From Brevibacterium sp. CBA3109 (lineage in GTDB: Bacteria; Actinomycetota; Actinomycetes; Actinomycetales; Brevibacteriaceae), in NCBI RefSeq assembly GCF_040256645.1, contig NZ_CP158281.1, positions 3,348,001 to 3,412,000 on the forward strand: a stretch of 64,000 nucleotides of DNA, in the 5' to 3' direction. The notes below the pieces were generated by a model. The model had not been told where the DNA came from and made no database searches. It saw nothing but the letters and a program-made list of their open reading frames with translations. Positions 8,187-17,222 of this stretch are shown piece by piece. The position numbers and the translations under genes were made by a program. Each line of letters begins with the position of its first letter. The first letter of the stretch is position 1.

Positions 8187-9662
8187 TCTGGCGACGTTCT
8201 CCACATATTTGTGCAGCAGCGGCCGATCGTTCCAACGTTCGGCGTCGAGCTCGACGGAGTTCGGGGCGTAGCGCTGCGCTTCGAGGTCGTACATCCGCTG
8301 GGTGAACTCCTTATCGACGATGAACATGGTGACCTCCATGTTCATCGCAAACGATCGCTCATCCATGTTCGACGACCCGATGATCGACACTTCATCATCG
8401 ATGAGGAGGAACTTCGAATGCAGGACGGTCGGGGCGTGGTACAAGAAGATTCGGACACCGGCTCGCACCAGATCGGCGTAGTAGGACTGTTGGGCCCGCT
8501 GCGTGACCCAATGGTCGCTCGTCTCTCCCACATACAGGCGCACGTCGACTCCGGACCGGGCCTCAGTCGTGAGCGCGTGCATGAGCGATTCGTCGGGCAC
8601 GAAGTACGGTGAGCAGACGACGACGCTGCGGTTCGCATTGTAGATGAGGTGGTTGAACAAGCGCAGGTTGTTCTCATCCTCGAACCCTGGCCCCGACGGC
8701 ACCACCTGCGCCTGGATACCACCGTTCTGCGGTGCCTGGGGTTCTCTCCGTGAGGGTTCGTCGAAGAGCTCGCCCGTCTCCGAATACCAGTCCGTGACGA
8801 AGACTGCATCGAGTTCATCGACGACTGGGCCGGTGCACTTCAGCGACAGATCCTTCCATTGGAAGCCCTTCCTCCGGTTGCGCCGCTTGTTATACGACCG
8901 GTCGATGATGTTCTGTGATCCGGTGAAGGCAAGGACTCCATCTACGACGAGGATCTTCCGGTGATTGCGCAGATCAGGTCGCTGGTACTCGCCCTTCCAG
9001 GGGCGGATCGGCAGGGCCCGGCGCCACGCCACTCCCGAGGAGTTGAGCCTCTTGACCAGCTCCGAGTAGCCCGGATATCCCAGCGAGCCCAGATGATCGA
9101 TGAGGATTCGGACCTCCACCCCACGCGCGTGCGCCGCCAACAGCGATTCGAGGAGCCGCCTCGTCGTGTCATCGATGGCGACGATGTAGAACTCGAAGTG
9201 GACGAACCTCGTGGCCGCGTCGATCTGGTCGGCCATCGCCTCCATGCATGCGTGGTTGTCGGTGTGGAGTTCGAAGGAGTTGCCGTGCGTCATCGGCAGT
9301 GCGCCCAGATCGTAGTTCAGCTGCGCTGCCGTCCTCAGTGGTTCCGGCATGTGGGCCGAGTCGCCGATGATCGCCTGATCATCGGTCTGGTCCCGGAAGA
9401 CGTCGTTGACGAGCACCTGTTTGTCCCGCCGCCGCTTCGGGAGCTTGGAGGAGCCGAGCAGCAGGAACGCGAGGATTCCGACATAGGGGATGAGGAAGAT
9501 CGCGAGCAGCCAGCCGAGTGCGACCGAGGGTCTGCGGTTGTGCGGAATCCAGCCCAGCGCGACGATGCGGATGATCATGTCGATCGCCAGGAGTGTGAAA
9601 ATCAGCCAGTTGGGCCACGCCTGGTCGATCGTGAAGAAAGGATAGCTCTCCAATCCGCTCAT
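8166..9662 (-). CDS. cls: Cardiolipin synthase (phospholipase D family)
   Basis: Makes cardiolipin by transesterifying phosphatidylglycerol at the membrane. 498 aa. There are two N-terminal transmembrane segments with the PLDc_N block (WIPHNRRPSVALGWLLAIF) and a following KLPKRRR turn. The two HKD motifs are NHRKILVVDG (about residue 240) and LHSKFLLIDD (about 420), each followed by the G-S/N-x-x motif. ATG 9662 (MSGLESYPFF) has GGAAGAG upstream; the open frame extends 19 codons further without membrane character. The gene ends in a short tandem duplication. Confidence 0.9.
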   Translation of the reverse strand: MSGLESYPFFTIDQAWPNWLIFTLLAIDMIIRIVALGWIPHNRRPSVALGWLLAIFLIPYVGILAFLLLGSSKLPKRRRDKQVLVNDVFRDQTDDQAIIGDSAHMPEPLRTAAQLNYDLGALPMTHGNSFELHTDNHACMEAMADQIDAATRFVHFEFYIVAIDDTTRRLLESLLAAHARGVEVRILIDHLGSLGYPGYSELVKRLNSSGVAWRRALPIRPWKGEYQRPDLRNHRKILVVDGVLAFTGSQNIIDRSYNKRRNRRKGFQWKDLSLKCTGPVVDELDAVFVTDWYSETGELFDEPSRREPQAPQNGGIQAQVVPSGPGFEDENNLRLFNHLIYNANRSVVVCSPYFVPDESLMHALTTEARSGVDVRLYVGETSDHWVTQRAQQSYYADLVRAGVRIFLYHAPTVLHSKFLLIDDEVSIIGSSNMDERSFAMNMEVTMFIVDKEFTQRMYDLEAQRYAPNSVELDAERWNDRPLLHKYVENVARLTSSLL

Positions 9663-9950
9663 TTCCGCACTCTTCCGGTCTGCGGGCTGTCGACGACCGG
9701 CGCGTGCGCCGATTCTCAAGATTCAGCTCTCAAGCTGACTTGAGAAGTTCACCGTCGTTCTCCTCCGGCACCATCGTATCCTGCCGCATGAATCCTCAGA
9801 TGGTCGCCCCGGCAGACAGTGACGGAGGTCATTCGCGACCCGACCACGCCCGTTCTGGCCCCGCCGGGCACCCACCCCACCTCCGCCCGACGCAGCAGTC
9901 AGCGTCATAATGAGAGGTGACGACCAGACACATAAGCGAAGGTGCTGACA

Positions 9951-10649
9951 GTGATTCGAGATATCTCCCCCGAGGGGTCCGACCGTTCGGACCTCGCCGA
10001 TTCCTCCAGCCGCGGACCCGATGTCCCCGACCCGACGGCCGTGCCGGTCAGACCCGCCGTCAGCGTGCTCATGATCCGTGATGGCAGCACCGGGCTCGAG
10101 GTCTTCGTCCAGCACCGGGTGTCGACGATGGACTTTGCCGCCGGCGTAGTCGTCTTCCCCGGCGGTCGCGTCGATCCCATCGATGAGCAGACCGGGACAT
10201 CAATCGAGGTCCCCGACCCGCAGACCCATCAGGCGGCGTGGAAGGACTCCACCATCGCCGAGGTGACCGACGGTTGGCGCATCCTGCTCGCCGCCGCTGT
10301 GCGTGAGGTCGAAGAGGAGACAGGTGCCGTGCTTGACCCGGCGGGACTGAAGCCGTGGGCGAACTGGGTGACCCCGGCTGGGCGGCCGAAACGATTCGAC
10401 ACCTACTTCTACGCGCTCTCGGCCGGTGACGTTGAGTCAGCTCAACATCAGACCACCGAGGCGCATGCGAGTGAATGGATGTCGGTGAGCGAGATTCTGA
10501 CCGCCGAGACCGAGGAGCGTCTCAAGTTGATGCGCCCGACACTCGTGCTGCTGCGCGAACTCGATACGTTCGACACCGTCGCCGAGGCGGTAGGATCTGA
10601 CCGGACCATCGACCCCGTCCGCCCGGAGTTCCCCGGCAAACACGGCTGA
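9951..10649 (+). CDS. Nudix hydrolase with interrupted Nudix box (NUDT19-like)
   Basis: 232 aa. FPGGRVDPID near residue 67 corresponds to the usual start of the Nudix region, but about 40 residues separate it from AAVREVEEETGAVL, which supplies the metal-binding REx2-3EExG half. Such an insertion is typical of the NUDT19/RP2 branch, whose characterised members hydrolyse CoA or acyl-CoA diphosphate bonds. Substrate here is inferred only. GTG 9951 is preferred because GCGAAGG lies 8 nt upstream; a GTG at 9942 overlaps that ribosome binding site. Confidence 0.8.
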   Translation: MIRDISPEGSDRSDLADSSSRGPDVPDPTAVPVRPAVSVLMIRDGSTGLEVFVQHRVSTMDFAAGVVVFPGGRVDPIDEQTGTSIEVPDPQTHQAAWKDSTIAEVTDGWRILLAAAVREVEEETGAVLDPAGLKPWANWVTPAGRPKRFDTYFYALSAGDVESAQHQTTEAHASEWMSVSEILTAETEERLKLMRPTLVLLRELDTFDTVAEAVGSDRTIDPVRPEFPGKHG

Positions 10650-10683
10650 ACCACGGCCGGCCGCCACAGCCGATTCGCTCGCC

Positions 10684-11541
10684 TCAGCCCTTCGACCTCT
10701 TGGCCATGCGCGCCAGCCGTTCTGTGACGACCGCGCGCTGCTCATCGGTGCCGATGAGCGAGGCCAGCGCCTCCTGCTCCGCATCGAGGCCAGTGGCCAA
10801 GTCGGCTTCATAGGAGAGGTCGACGAGCTTCTTCGCCCAGACAAGTGCCGAGCGTGATTTCCCCGCGATGTCGGCGGCAAGTTCGAGTGCCCGCGCGACC
10901 GGGTCCTCGGCCAGTTCTTCGACGAGACCGATCCGCAGCGCCTCCTCGGCTCCGATGGCCTCACCTGTGGCGATGAGCTTCTTCGCCATTCCGGGCCCGA
11001 CCAGGCGCGGCAGAAGCTGAGTCCCGCACATGTCCGGAATGATCCCCCATTTGATCTCCATCAGCGAGAGTTGGACGTCGGGGCCGGCGATGCGAATGTC
11101 GGTGCCCAACGCGATCTGCATCCCGCCGCCGAGAGCCGGGCCTCTGAGTCCGGCGATGACGGGCACCTCGATCAGGGACCACACATGCACGGCCTTCTGG
11201 GCCAGCGCCCGAGCGGATCCGAGGCGCTCACTGACGTCGACGGCGCTGCCGGTCGGTGATGCATTCCCCACCCCCGCCTCGGCGGCGGAAGCGGTTGCCG
11301 TGCCCTCATCTGCGAGCCGGGACATTTCGGTGAAGTCCAGCCCGGCACTGAAAGCACGCCCGCGACCGGAGAGCACGACGGCCCTGACCTCAGTCGATTC
11401 CTTGAGCGCACGGCCGACCTCGACGAGGTCTTCGAATACCTCTCTGGTCAGTGAATTGAGCTTCTCAGCGCGATCGATCTCCACGTGGGCGACGCCCCGA
11501 TCGATCGTATAGGTGACGTTCGAATGTGCTGCGTGGGGCAT
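10684..11541 (-). CDS. Crotonase / enoyl-CoA hydratase-isomerase family protein
   Basis: 285 aa with the crotonase fold: N-terminal AHVEIDRAEKLNSL, the first oxyanion-hole block RGRAFSAGLDFTEM (about residue 65), and the second, GLRGPALGGGMQIALGTD (about 130). The catalytic Glu in MEIKWGIIPD is kept. The other hydratase Glu (in GGGCEL of classical enzymes) is Gln here (GGGMQI), so classic syn-hydration is doubtful; isomerase or another crotonase chemistry is possible. Residues about 80-105 are an Ala/Thr/Gly-rich insert. ATG 11541 has GGAGG 5-6 nt upstream. It is followed by the MFS gene, but transcription order (MFS first) suggests co-expression. Confidence 0.85.
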   Translation of the reverse strand: MPHAAHSNVTYTIDRGVAHVEIDRAEKLNSLTREVFEDLVEVGRALKESTEVRAVVLSGRGRAFSAGLDFTEMSRLADEGTATASAAEAGVGNASPTGSAVDVSERLGSARALAQKAVHVWSLIEVPVIAGLRGPALGGGMQIALGTDIRIAGPDVQLSLMEIKWGIIPDMCGTQLLPRLVGPGMAKKLIATGEAIGAEEALRIGLVEELAEDPVARALELAADIAGKSRSALVWAKKLVDLSYEADLATGLDAEQEALASLIGTDEQRAVVTERLARMAKRSKG

Positions 11542-11573
11542 GAAGTCCTCCGGTTCTTAAGCTGAACGAATGA

Positions 11574-12854
11574 TCAGCTGCGTTTCTTGAACCCTATCGA
11601 AGCCCCGCTCAGGGTCAAGATCAGAACGGCGAGCAATGAGGTCATGCACATGACGACCACACCCGGCCACGCGAAATCGGTGAACAGAACCGCCGACAGC
11701 CAGGCTCCCAGGCTGGTGCCCAGATAGTAGACGGTGAGGTAGATGGCCGCTGACCGGGTGGAGTCGACACCGGGCCGTGAGGCGCTGGCTGATGCGGATG
11801 CACCTGTGTGACCGAGGAAGAAGCCGCCGGTGAGCAGGGACATGCCGATGATGATCACGGGCAGAGAGTTCACGAGCGTGAGCCCGGCGCCGACAAGCGC
11901 CATGACCATCCCTATCAGCGTCAGCGAGGTGCGCGAGAACTTCGTGGCCAAGCGCCCGTAATACGTGGTGACGAGGGTGCCGACCAGGTAGATGAGGAAG
12001 AACAGGGCGACCGCACCTTCGCTCAGACCCCAGGGATCGTGCTGCAGCCGGGTGCCGAGCATCGTGAAGGACCCACCGAAGACGATCATGCACAGGAAGC
12101 CAGTGAGGTAGATTCGCCACAGCCCCGATCCCAGCGGAATGATCGCGCGCCGAGGCGGCTGGACCGAGTCCGCGACCGCCGAGGTGTCCGACTCGACCGC
12201 CGAAGACTGCTTAGCCGTCGACGGTTCCGCCGCGGTCGCCGAGGCTTCCCGTGCAGCGATCGCCCGCGTGGTGGTGAACAGATCGTGGCGGAGCAGCCAG
12301 ACGACGATGACTCCGAAGACCAGCGAGACTGCCGCTGTGAACGCCAGGCCGCCGTGCCAACCCAGGATCTCAGCGGCAAGACCGGTCAGCAGCCGGGACG
12401 AGAGCCCACCGATCGTATTGCCGGCGATGTAGACGCCGATCGCGCCGGGCAGCGCCGCCGCCGGCAGTCGCAGCGAAAGATAGGCCATCGCGGTGGCAGG
12501 TACGGCAGCGATCGCCACACCCTGAAGGAAGCGCACGACGATGAGCAGTTCGGGGCTCGGCATAAAGGGCAGAAGGAGTGCGAGGAGCGCGGCCAGGACT
12601 ACGCCGCCGGCGATCTGCCTGGCATGCCCGATGCGCGGGGCCAGCATGGAGAACGGAATGAGGAAGACCGCCATGGCGACGTTGGTGGCGGAGACCGTCA
12701 GACTCGCTGTGGGGGCATCGATGTCATAGGCACCACGGATGGCCGGGAGGAGCCCCTGCGTCTCGTAGAGCACGAGGAAGACAGAGACTCCGGCCAAGAA
12801 CACTGCCGCGGTGGTTCGCCGAGTACTCGTCGCGCTCGGCTCACCAGTACTCAT
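11574..12854 (-). CDS. MFS transporter
   Basis: 426-aa major facilitator with about 12 predicted helices in two halves separated by a charged, Ala/Ser-rich cytoplasmic loop (about residues 205-245). The N-half contains ARIGHARQIAGG after TM2, a variant of the MFS loop 2-3 motif. The overall pattern resembles DHA1-type YnfM/AraJ exporters. ATG 12854 (MSTGEPSATS) is preceded by TAGCGT and a 7-nt gap, which fits a leaderless start. Longer frames have no membrane or coding character. Substrate unknown. The crotonase gene starts 32 bp after its stop. Confidence 0.85.
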   Translation of the reverse strand: MSTGEPSATSTRRTTAAVFLAGVSVFLVLYETQGLLPAIRGAYDIDAPTASLTVSATNVAMAVFLIPFSMLAPRIGHARQIAGGVVLAALLALLLPFMPSPELLIVVRFLQGVAIAAVPATAMAYLSLRLPAAALPGAIGVYIAGNTIGGLSSRLLTGLAAEILGWHGGLAFTAAVSLVFGVIVVWLLRHDLFTTTRAIAAREASATAAEPSTAKQSSAVESDTSAVADSVQPPRRAIIPLGSGLWRIYLTGFLCMIVFGGSFTMLGTRLQHDPWGLSEGAVALFFLIYLVGTLVTTYYGRLATKFSRTSLTLIGMVMALVGAGLTLVNSLPVIIIGMSLLTGGFFLGHTGASASASASRPGVDSTRSAAIYLTVYYLGTSLGAWLSAVLFTDFAWPGVVVMCMTSLLAVLILTLSGASIGFKKRS

Positions 12855-13014
12855 GAACCCCACGCTATGCCGACACTGAGGAAAACCCCAATGCGCACAC
12901 ACCCATGGGTTTCCTAGGCTGTACTCAGGTCCCCCACCTGACGCCCGTCCCCCGGCTCTTCGCGGTACGCCCACCGCATCACGGAGAGCGGCAAAGCATG
13001 AGAAGGAGAAGACC

Positions 13015-13410
13015 GTGCCCGTGTCGTCTCTGGCCCCCGACCGGCCTTCCAGCGACTCCTGTCAACGGCCGGACTCTGTGAACGGGTCCGCGCAGGAACA
13101 CGCCAATCGCTCCTTCTTCGTCACCTGGGTCCTGTCACTGACGCTGGGATTCCTCGGTGCCGACCGCTTCTACACGGGCCGTTTCGCCACCGGCGGACTC
13201 AAGCTCGTGACCCTGGGCGGCTTGGGCCTGTGGTGGATCGCCGACCTCGTCATCGTCATGGCCGGCGGTCTTCGCTATTCCGATCGTCCCCTGAGCGGCT
13301 ATGACTCCTCGAAGGAGATCGCGTGGATCGCGACGGGTCTCCTCCTCATCGTCGGCTATTCCCTGCGGCTGGACCAGGTCATCGCTGGGCTGCTGACCCA
13401 GCCTTTCTGA
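13015..13410 (+). CDS. TM2 domain-containing protein
   Basis: 131 aa. After a polar N-terminus of about 32 residues come paired helices with the TM2 signature LGFLGADRFYTGRFATGGLKL, then WWIADLVIVM and a final transmembrane helix. TM2 proteins are small membrane proteins with no assigned reaction. GTG 13015 has AAGGAG 6 nt upstream. It is divergent from the MFS gene across a 160-bp gap that must hold both promoters. Confidence 0.8.
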   Translation: MPVSSLAPDRPSSDSCQRPDSVNGSAQEHANRSFFVTWVLSLTLGFLGADRFYTGRFATGGLKLVTLGGLGLWWIADLVIVMAGGLRYSDRPLSGYDSSKEIAWIATGLLLIVGYSLRLDQVIAGLLTQPF

Positions 13411-13572
13411 GCGCATTGACCGTTGCCAGGACCCCAGCTGTCCTGCCAACATTGCACCTTGCTGCTCTGAGGACACGCCACCGTGCACGTTTCCCGGAAT
13501 TTAGCCCACCCTTTCCTGAAATCCCCGTCATCTCGGTCTAGGCTCGCATCAAGTACAGACCGAGGAGGCTCA

Positions 13573-15156
13573 ATGCAACGACAGTTCCCCAGGGTTCGTC
13601 TGGTCAGCAATGACTCGACTGGAAAACGGGCAGCTCAGGCCGCCGCAGCCGTCTCAGCGCTCGGGCTCGGCGCCCTCGCCGCCTGGGACGTAACCCAGAA
13701 GAAGCACTCGATTCTGCGCAACTACCCGATCGCGGGCCACGCACGGTTCCTGCTGGAATCGATTCGTCCCGAGATTCAGCAGTACTTCATCGAACGGAAT
13801 TGGGATGGGCGCCCGTTCAGCCGTGACACCCGCACGACGATCTACGAACGCGCCAAAGGCAAGCACTCAGAACATGCCTTCGGCACCGTGCATGACGTCA
13901 ACCGCACGGGCTATGAAGCCCTCATGCACTCCACGGTTCCGATCACCAATTCCCCGACCCCGCCCCGGGTGCGAATCGGCGGCAAGGAATGCACGCAGCC
14001 CTATGACATCTCTCTGCTCAACGTCTCGGCCATGAGCTTCGGGTCGCTGAGCAACAACGCGGTGCGCGCCATGAATAAGGGTGCCGCCATGGGCGGCTTC
14101 GCCCACGACACCGGGGAGGGTTCGATCTCGCCCTACCACCAGGAGTTCGGCGGCGACCTGATCTGGGAACTGGGCACGGGGTACTTCGGCTCCAGAACGC
14201 CCGAAGGCGAATTCGATCCGGAGGTCTTCGCCAGGAAGTCACAGGACCCGCAGGTCAAGATGGTCTCACTCAAGCTCTCACAGGGCGCCAAGCCCGGCAT
14301 CGGCGGTGTCCTTCCGGGACCGAAGGTCACCGAGGAGATCGCGGAGATCCGCGGCATCCCCGTCGGCAAGACCTGTGTGAGTCCACCGAATCACCGGGTG
14401 TTCTCCACGCCGATCGAGCTTCTGCAGTTCATCGCGAAGATGCGCGAGCTCTCCGGCGGCAAGCCCGCCGGCTTCAAGCTCTGCGTGGGTTCGCGCACCG
14501 AGTTCCTCGCCATCTGCAAGGCGATGGTCAAAACCGGGATCACGCCGGACTTCATCATCGTCGACGGCTCCGAGGGCGGCACCGGTGCGGCACCACTGGA
14601 GTTCGAGGACCACGTCGGCCTGCCGCTGACGCAGGGCCTGATGATCGTGCACAATGCGCTCATGGGTGCGGGTCTGCGCGATCAGATCAAGGTCGGCGCG
14701 TCCGGGAAGATCGCAAGCGGCTCCGATATCGTCAAGCGCCTCGTCCAGGGCGCGGATTTCACGAACTCGGCCCGTGCCATGATGATGGCCGTCGGCTGCA
14801 TCCAGGCTCAGGTCTGCCACACGGGCAAGTGCCCCGTCGGCGTAGCCACGCAGGATCCTCGCCGGGCCCGCGCCATCGATGTCCCCGACAAGTCGACCCG
14901 TGTGAAGAACTACCATGAGAGCACCGTCGCCGAGGCTGTGCGCCTGATGGCATCAATGGGGGCAACACACCCGAATGAGCTGGAGCCCACGATGCTGCGC
15001 CGCAACGTCTCGGCGTCCGAGTCGTGGTCCTATGCCCGACTCTACGACTGGCTCAAGCCCGGCGAACTGCTCAACGGCGCTCCCGACGACTGGGCCGATG
15101 ACTGGAAGACGGCCCAAGCCGACTCCTTCGCCATCCCGCACGGCCACAGCCGCTGA
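13573..15156 (+). CDS. FMN-binding glutamate synthase family protein
   Basis: 527 aa. A hydrophobic N-terminal segment (about residues 20-45) is followed by a GltB-like FMN/alpha-beta barrel domain. Visible motifs are SAMSFGSLS, TGEGSISPYH, DGSEGGTGAAP (about residue 335) and the 3Fe-4S ligand pattern C-x5-C-x4-C in CIQAQVCHTGKCPVG (about 413-426). It lacks the glutaminase domain of full glutamate synthase, so it is one of the stand-alone archaeal-type/GltB2-like proteins. The electron donor is unknown. ATG 13573 has GAGGAGG at the right distance. Confidence 0.88.
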   Translation: MQRQFPRVRLVSNDSTGKRAAQAAAAVSALGLGALAAWDVTQKKHSILRNYPIAGHARFLLESIRPEIQQYFIERNWDGRPFSRDTRTTIYERAKGKHSEHAFGTVHDVNRTGYEALMHSTVPITNSPTPPRVRIGGKECTQPYDISLLNVSAMSFGSLSNNAVRAMNKGAAMGGFAHDTGEGSISPYHQEFGGDLIWELGTGYFGSRTPEGEFDPEVFARKSQDPQVKMVSLKLSQGAKPGIGGVLPGPKVTEEIAEIRGIPVGKTCVSPPNHRVFSTPIELLQFIAKMRELSGGKPAGFKLCVGSRTEFLAICKAMVKTGITPDFIIVDGSEGGTGAAPLEFEDHVGLPLTQGLMIVHNALMGAGLRDQIKVGASGKIASGSDIVKRLVQGADFTNSARAMMMAVGCIQAQVCHTGKCPVGVATQDPRRARAIDVPDKSTRVKNYHESTVAEAVRLMASMGATHPNELEPTMLRRNVSASESWSYARLYDWLKPGELLNGAPDDWADDWKTAQADSFAIPHGHSR

Positions 15157-15221
15157 GTCAGCCGAGCTGCTGCCCGAGCTACGGCCCGAACTGGATTCAA
15201 CTGACGAGACAGGAGACCGCC

Positions 15222-15791
15222 ATGACAACCCTCGTTCTGCTCCATTCCGCGTTGGGCAAGACTCCCGGCATCGATGCGATCGCCGAGCGCTACACCACTG
15301 CGGGCCATGGCGTGGTCGCCCCCGACTTCTATGAGGGGCACACGTTCACCTCGGCCGATGCAGGGGTCGGCCACGCGCAAGAGGTCGGGTTCTCACGGCT
15401 CGTCGATCGGGTGACCGCGGCGTGTGCTGATCTGCCGGATGAGATTGTGTTCGCCGGCCTCTCACTCGGGGCCGGCATCGCCCAGCAGATGGGCAAGAAC
15501 GATTCACGTGCACGCGGTGCGCTCCTCTTCCACGGTGGCGGCTTCCCCAAGCCGACACGGTGGCAGGAGGATGTGCCCGTCCAGATCCACTTCGCCGTCG
15601 ACGACGAGTGGCGGGATGCGGGAACACCGGAGACCCTGATGGAATCAGCCGCCCGAGCAGGTGCCCAGGCGGAGTACTTCCTCTACCCGGGAGCGACCCA
15701 TCTCTTCAGCGACCCACTGGTCGACGACTATCGCGAGGACAGTGCGCAGCTGCTCCTCGACCGCAGTCTGGCGTTCCTCGAACGGGTCTGA
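15222..15791 (+). CDS. Dienelactone hydrolase family protein
   Basis: 189-aa alpha/beta hydrolase. The nucleophile elbow is FAGLSLGAG with Ser near residue 86. The acid is probably in HFAVDDEW and the His in GATHLFSDP (about 161). These match the dienelactone hydrolase fold, but the usual nucleophilic Cys is Ser, so the true substrate may be another ester. ATG 15222 has AGGAGA upstream. It lies 65 bp downstream of the glutamate synthase-like gene in the same orientation, possibly co-transcribed. Confidence 0.8.
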   Translation: MTTLVLLHSALGKTPGIDAIAERYTTAGHGVVAPDFYEGHTFTSADAGVGHAQEVGFSRLVDRVTAACADLPDEIVFAGLSLGAGIAQQMGKNDSRARGALLFHGGGFPKPTRWQEDVPVQIHFAVDDEWRDAGTPETLMESAARAGAQAEYFLYPGATHLFSDPLVDDYREDSAQLLLDRSLAFLERV

Positions 15792-15848
15792 CTCCCACGA
15801 CTCGCCCCACCCAAAGAACCACCCAAGCAACCAAGCAACCAAGCAATC

Positions 15849-15945
15849 AACTTCGAGAGCAGATCGCAGCGCCGAGGGCCGACCGCAGCGGCCAAGGCCG
15901 ACTCCCTGAAGTCGCCCGTCGCCGCTGCGGTCTGCTCTCGGCGAT
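15849..15945. repeat. Upstream cluster of 19-bp repeats (two inverted, two direct)
   Basis: Two degenerate units in inverted orientation (15849-15867, 15868-15886) and two in direct orientation (15908-15926, 15927-15945) of a 19-bp family with consensus GAGGTCTGCCCTCGGCGGT. The arrangement creates an 18-bp inverted repeat with one mismatch (15854-15871 and 15923-15940). The same family recurs downstream of the nuclease-like gene at 16999-17095, so the gene is bracketed by it. Shortly upstream is a small AACCAAGC-type tandem run (about 15825-15850). Confidence 0.7.
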
Positions 15946-16040
15946 TGCGTGGCCGCAGGCAGGGCGGAATCGGCGAACTCCTTAGTGTCGTTTCGTGCCT
16001 TTTCATTGCGTTTAATGCGTCTTGATGTCATTATCGTTAA

Positions 16041-17021
16041 ATGGTTCAGGTTTACATGAAGCAGGATCTGCTCAGATTCGGCTTGACCGACGACGATGTC
16101 CGCCGGGCGCAGCAATGTTGTCTGCGAAAGATTCGGCGTGGGCATTATGCCGTGGCCCGTCCTTGCAGTTCACCGCAACATGCCATTCTGCACTCGTCTG
16201 CCACCGCCGAGCCGATCGCATATCCCCAGGCCTTCGGTGACATCCGAGATCGAAGTGAAAGCCTCAAACCTTTGATTCGCTCGCGACTGGATGAACTCCG
16301 CTCCGGTGACGTCTACTCCCACATCTCTGCTGCACTGATTCACGGCATTTATCCGCCCTTCCCGGCGACCGACCAAGCTGAGATCATCCGCCGCGGATAT
16401 CATGAGAACTTCACGACGCTGCGCATCTACGACCGCACGGTTCCGCTGGCAGACCGAACCACCGTCGGCGAATTTGCCGTCACAGATCTGTCGCGCACGC
16501 TCTCCGATATCGCTCACGACTACCCGTTGGAGATATCGGTCCCGATGATCTCCGAGGCCCTTCGGGTCAGGGATATCAGCAAGCCTGAGCTTCTCGATCA
16601 GATGAAGATTCGTCGAAGAGGCTGCAGAGCTGCGAAACAAGGCCTTGAACTGTCTGATCCGCTGCACGAGTCCCAGGGCGAGTCACTCTGTGCGGTGAAA
16701 TTCCACAGATTCTCCATCCCAGACATGATCCCGCAGGTGACGGCGCACGATCGCGCAGGGAAATTTCTCGGCAGATGCGACTTCAAACACGCAAGACTCC
16801 CCCTAATCGTGGAGTTCCATGGACTGGGGAAGTACTACCTCAACGAGAATGGACCGGATCGAGCAAGCAAGGACAACCACGCTCGGCACATGCGACTCAC
16901 CAATGCCGGTTTCACGGTGTTCAATTTGGTCTGGGCCGACCTGTTCCGCAGTGACATGTTTTCTGCGATAAAGAAGCACATTGCCGAAAGCCGACCGCAC
17001 CATCGAGGGCAGACTACCTGA
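16041..17021 (+). CDS. Putative AbiEi/DUF559-like protein with C-terminal endonuclease-like fold
   Basis: 326 aa, not firmly recognised. The N-terminus (LLRFGLTDDDVRRAQQCCLRKIRRGHYAV) looks like the winged-helix of AbiEi-type antitoxins. The C-terminal third, CDFKHARLPLIVEFHGLGKYY then HARHMRLTNAGFTVFNLVWADL, resembles the Vsr/DUF559-type nuclease region of many actinobacterial proteins of this architecture, with Asp and Glu at the D-x(9-13)-E-F positions. Base composition appears visibly more A+T-rich than its neighbours, and 19-bp repeats flank both ends. The last codons (from 16999) lie inside a repeat unit. No obvious ribosome binding site precedes ATG 16041, so ATG 16056 is an alternative. 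No toxin partner gene is adjacent. Confidence 0.6.
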   Translation: MVQVYMKQDLLRFGLTDDDVRRAQQCCLRKIRRGHYAVARPCSSPQHAILHSSATAEPIAYPQAFGDIRDRSESLKPLIRSRLDELRSGDVYSHISAALIHGIYPPFPATDQAEIIRRGYHENFTTLRIYDRTVPLADRTTVGEFAVTDLSRTLSDIAHDYPLEISVPMISEALRVRDISKPELLDQMKIRRRGCRAAKQGLELSDPLHESQGESLCAVKFHRFSIPDMIPQVTAHDRAGKFLGRCDFKHARLPLIVEFHGLGKYYLNENGPDRASKDNHARHMRLTNAGFTVFNLVWADLFRSDMFSAIKKHIAESRPHHRGQTT

Positions 17022-17095
17022 GGTCGGCCCTCGACGGTGAATTCGGTCCTCGGCGGTGAGGTCTGCCCTCGGCGGTGAGGTCTGCCCTCGACGTG
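16999..17095. repeat. Downstream cluster of 19-bp tandem repeats
   Basis: One inverted unit (16999-17017, inside the 3' end of the nuclease-like gene) and four direct units at 17020-17038, 17039-17057, 17058-17076 (GAGGTCTGCCCTCGGCGGT) and 17077-17095. The inverted unit and the first direct unit can form a stem of 12 nt arms with one mismatch (16999-17010 / 17027-17038), which could terminate transcription. The family matches the cluster at 15849-15945. Confidence 0.75.
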
Positions 17096-17147
17096 GCGCG
17101 GGCGATGATCGCCGGGTATCTGGCGGGTGCGAAATCGCTCCTGGCTT

Positions 17148-17173
17148 GAGGTCGACAGCTGAGGTCGACAGCT
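17148..17173. repeat. Two tandem copies of a 13-nt unit
   Basis: GAGGTCGACAGCT occurs twice in a row (17148-17160, 17161-17173), followed by GAGGG. It lies between the 19-bp repeat cluster and the end of the SDR gene. The GAGGTC start is shared with the 19-bp family. Confidence 0.7.
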
Positions 17174-17222
17174 GAGGGTGGCACCCGGGCGCTATCGCTC
17201 AGGGAGGTCGGACGCTATCGTT

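Noticed and set aside
17020..17095. CRISPR-like or IS terminal repeats
   Set aside because: Tandem 19-bp units without spacers, and no transposase gene or target-site duplication found.
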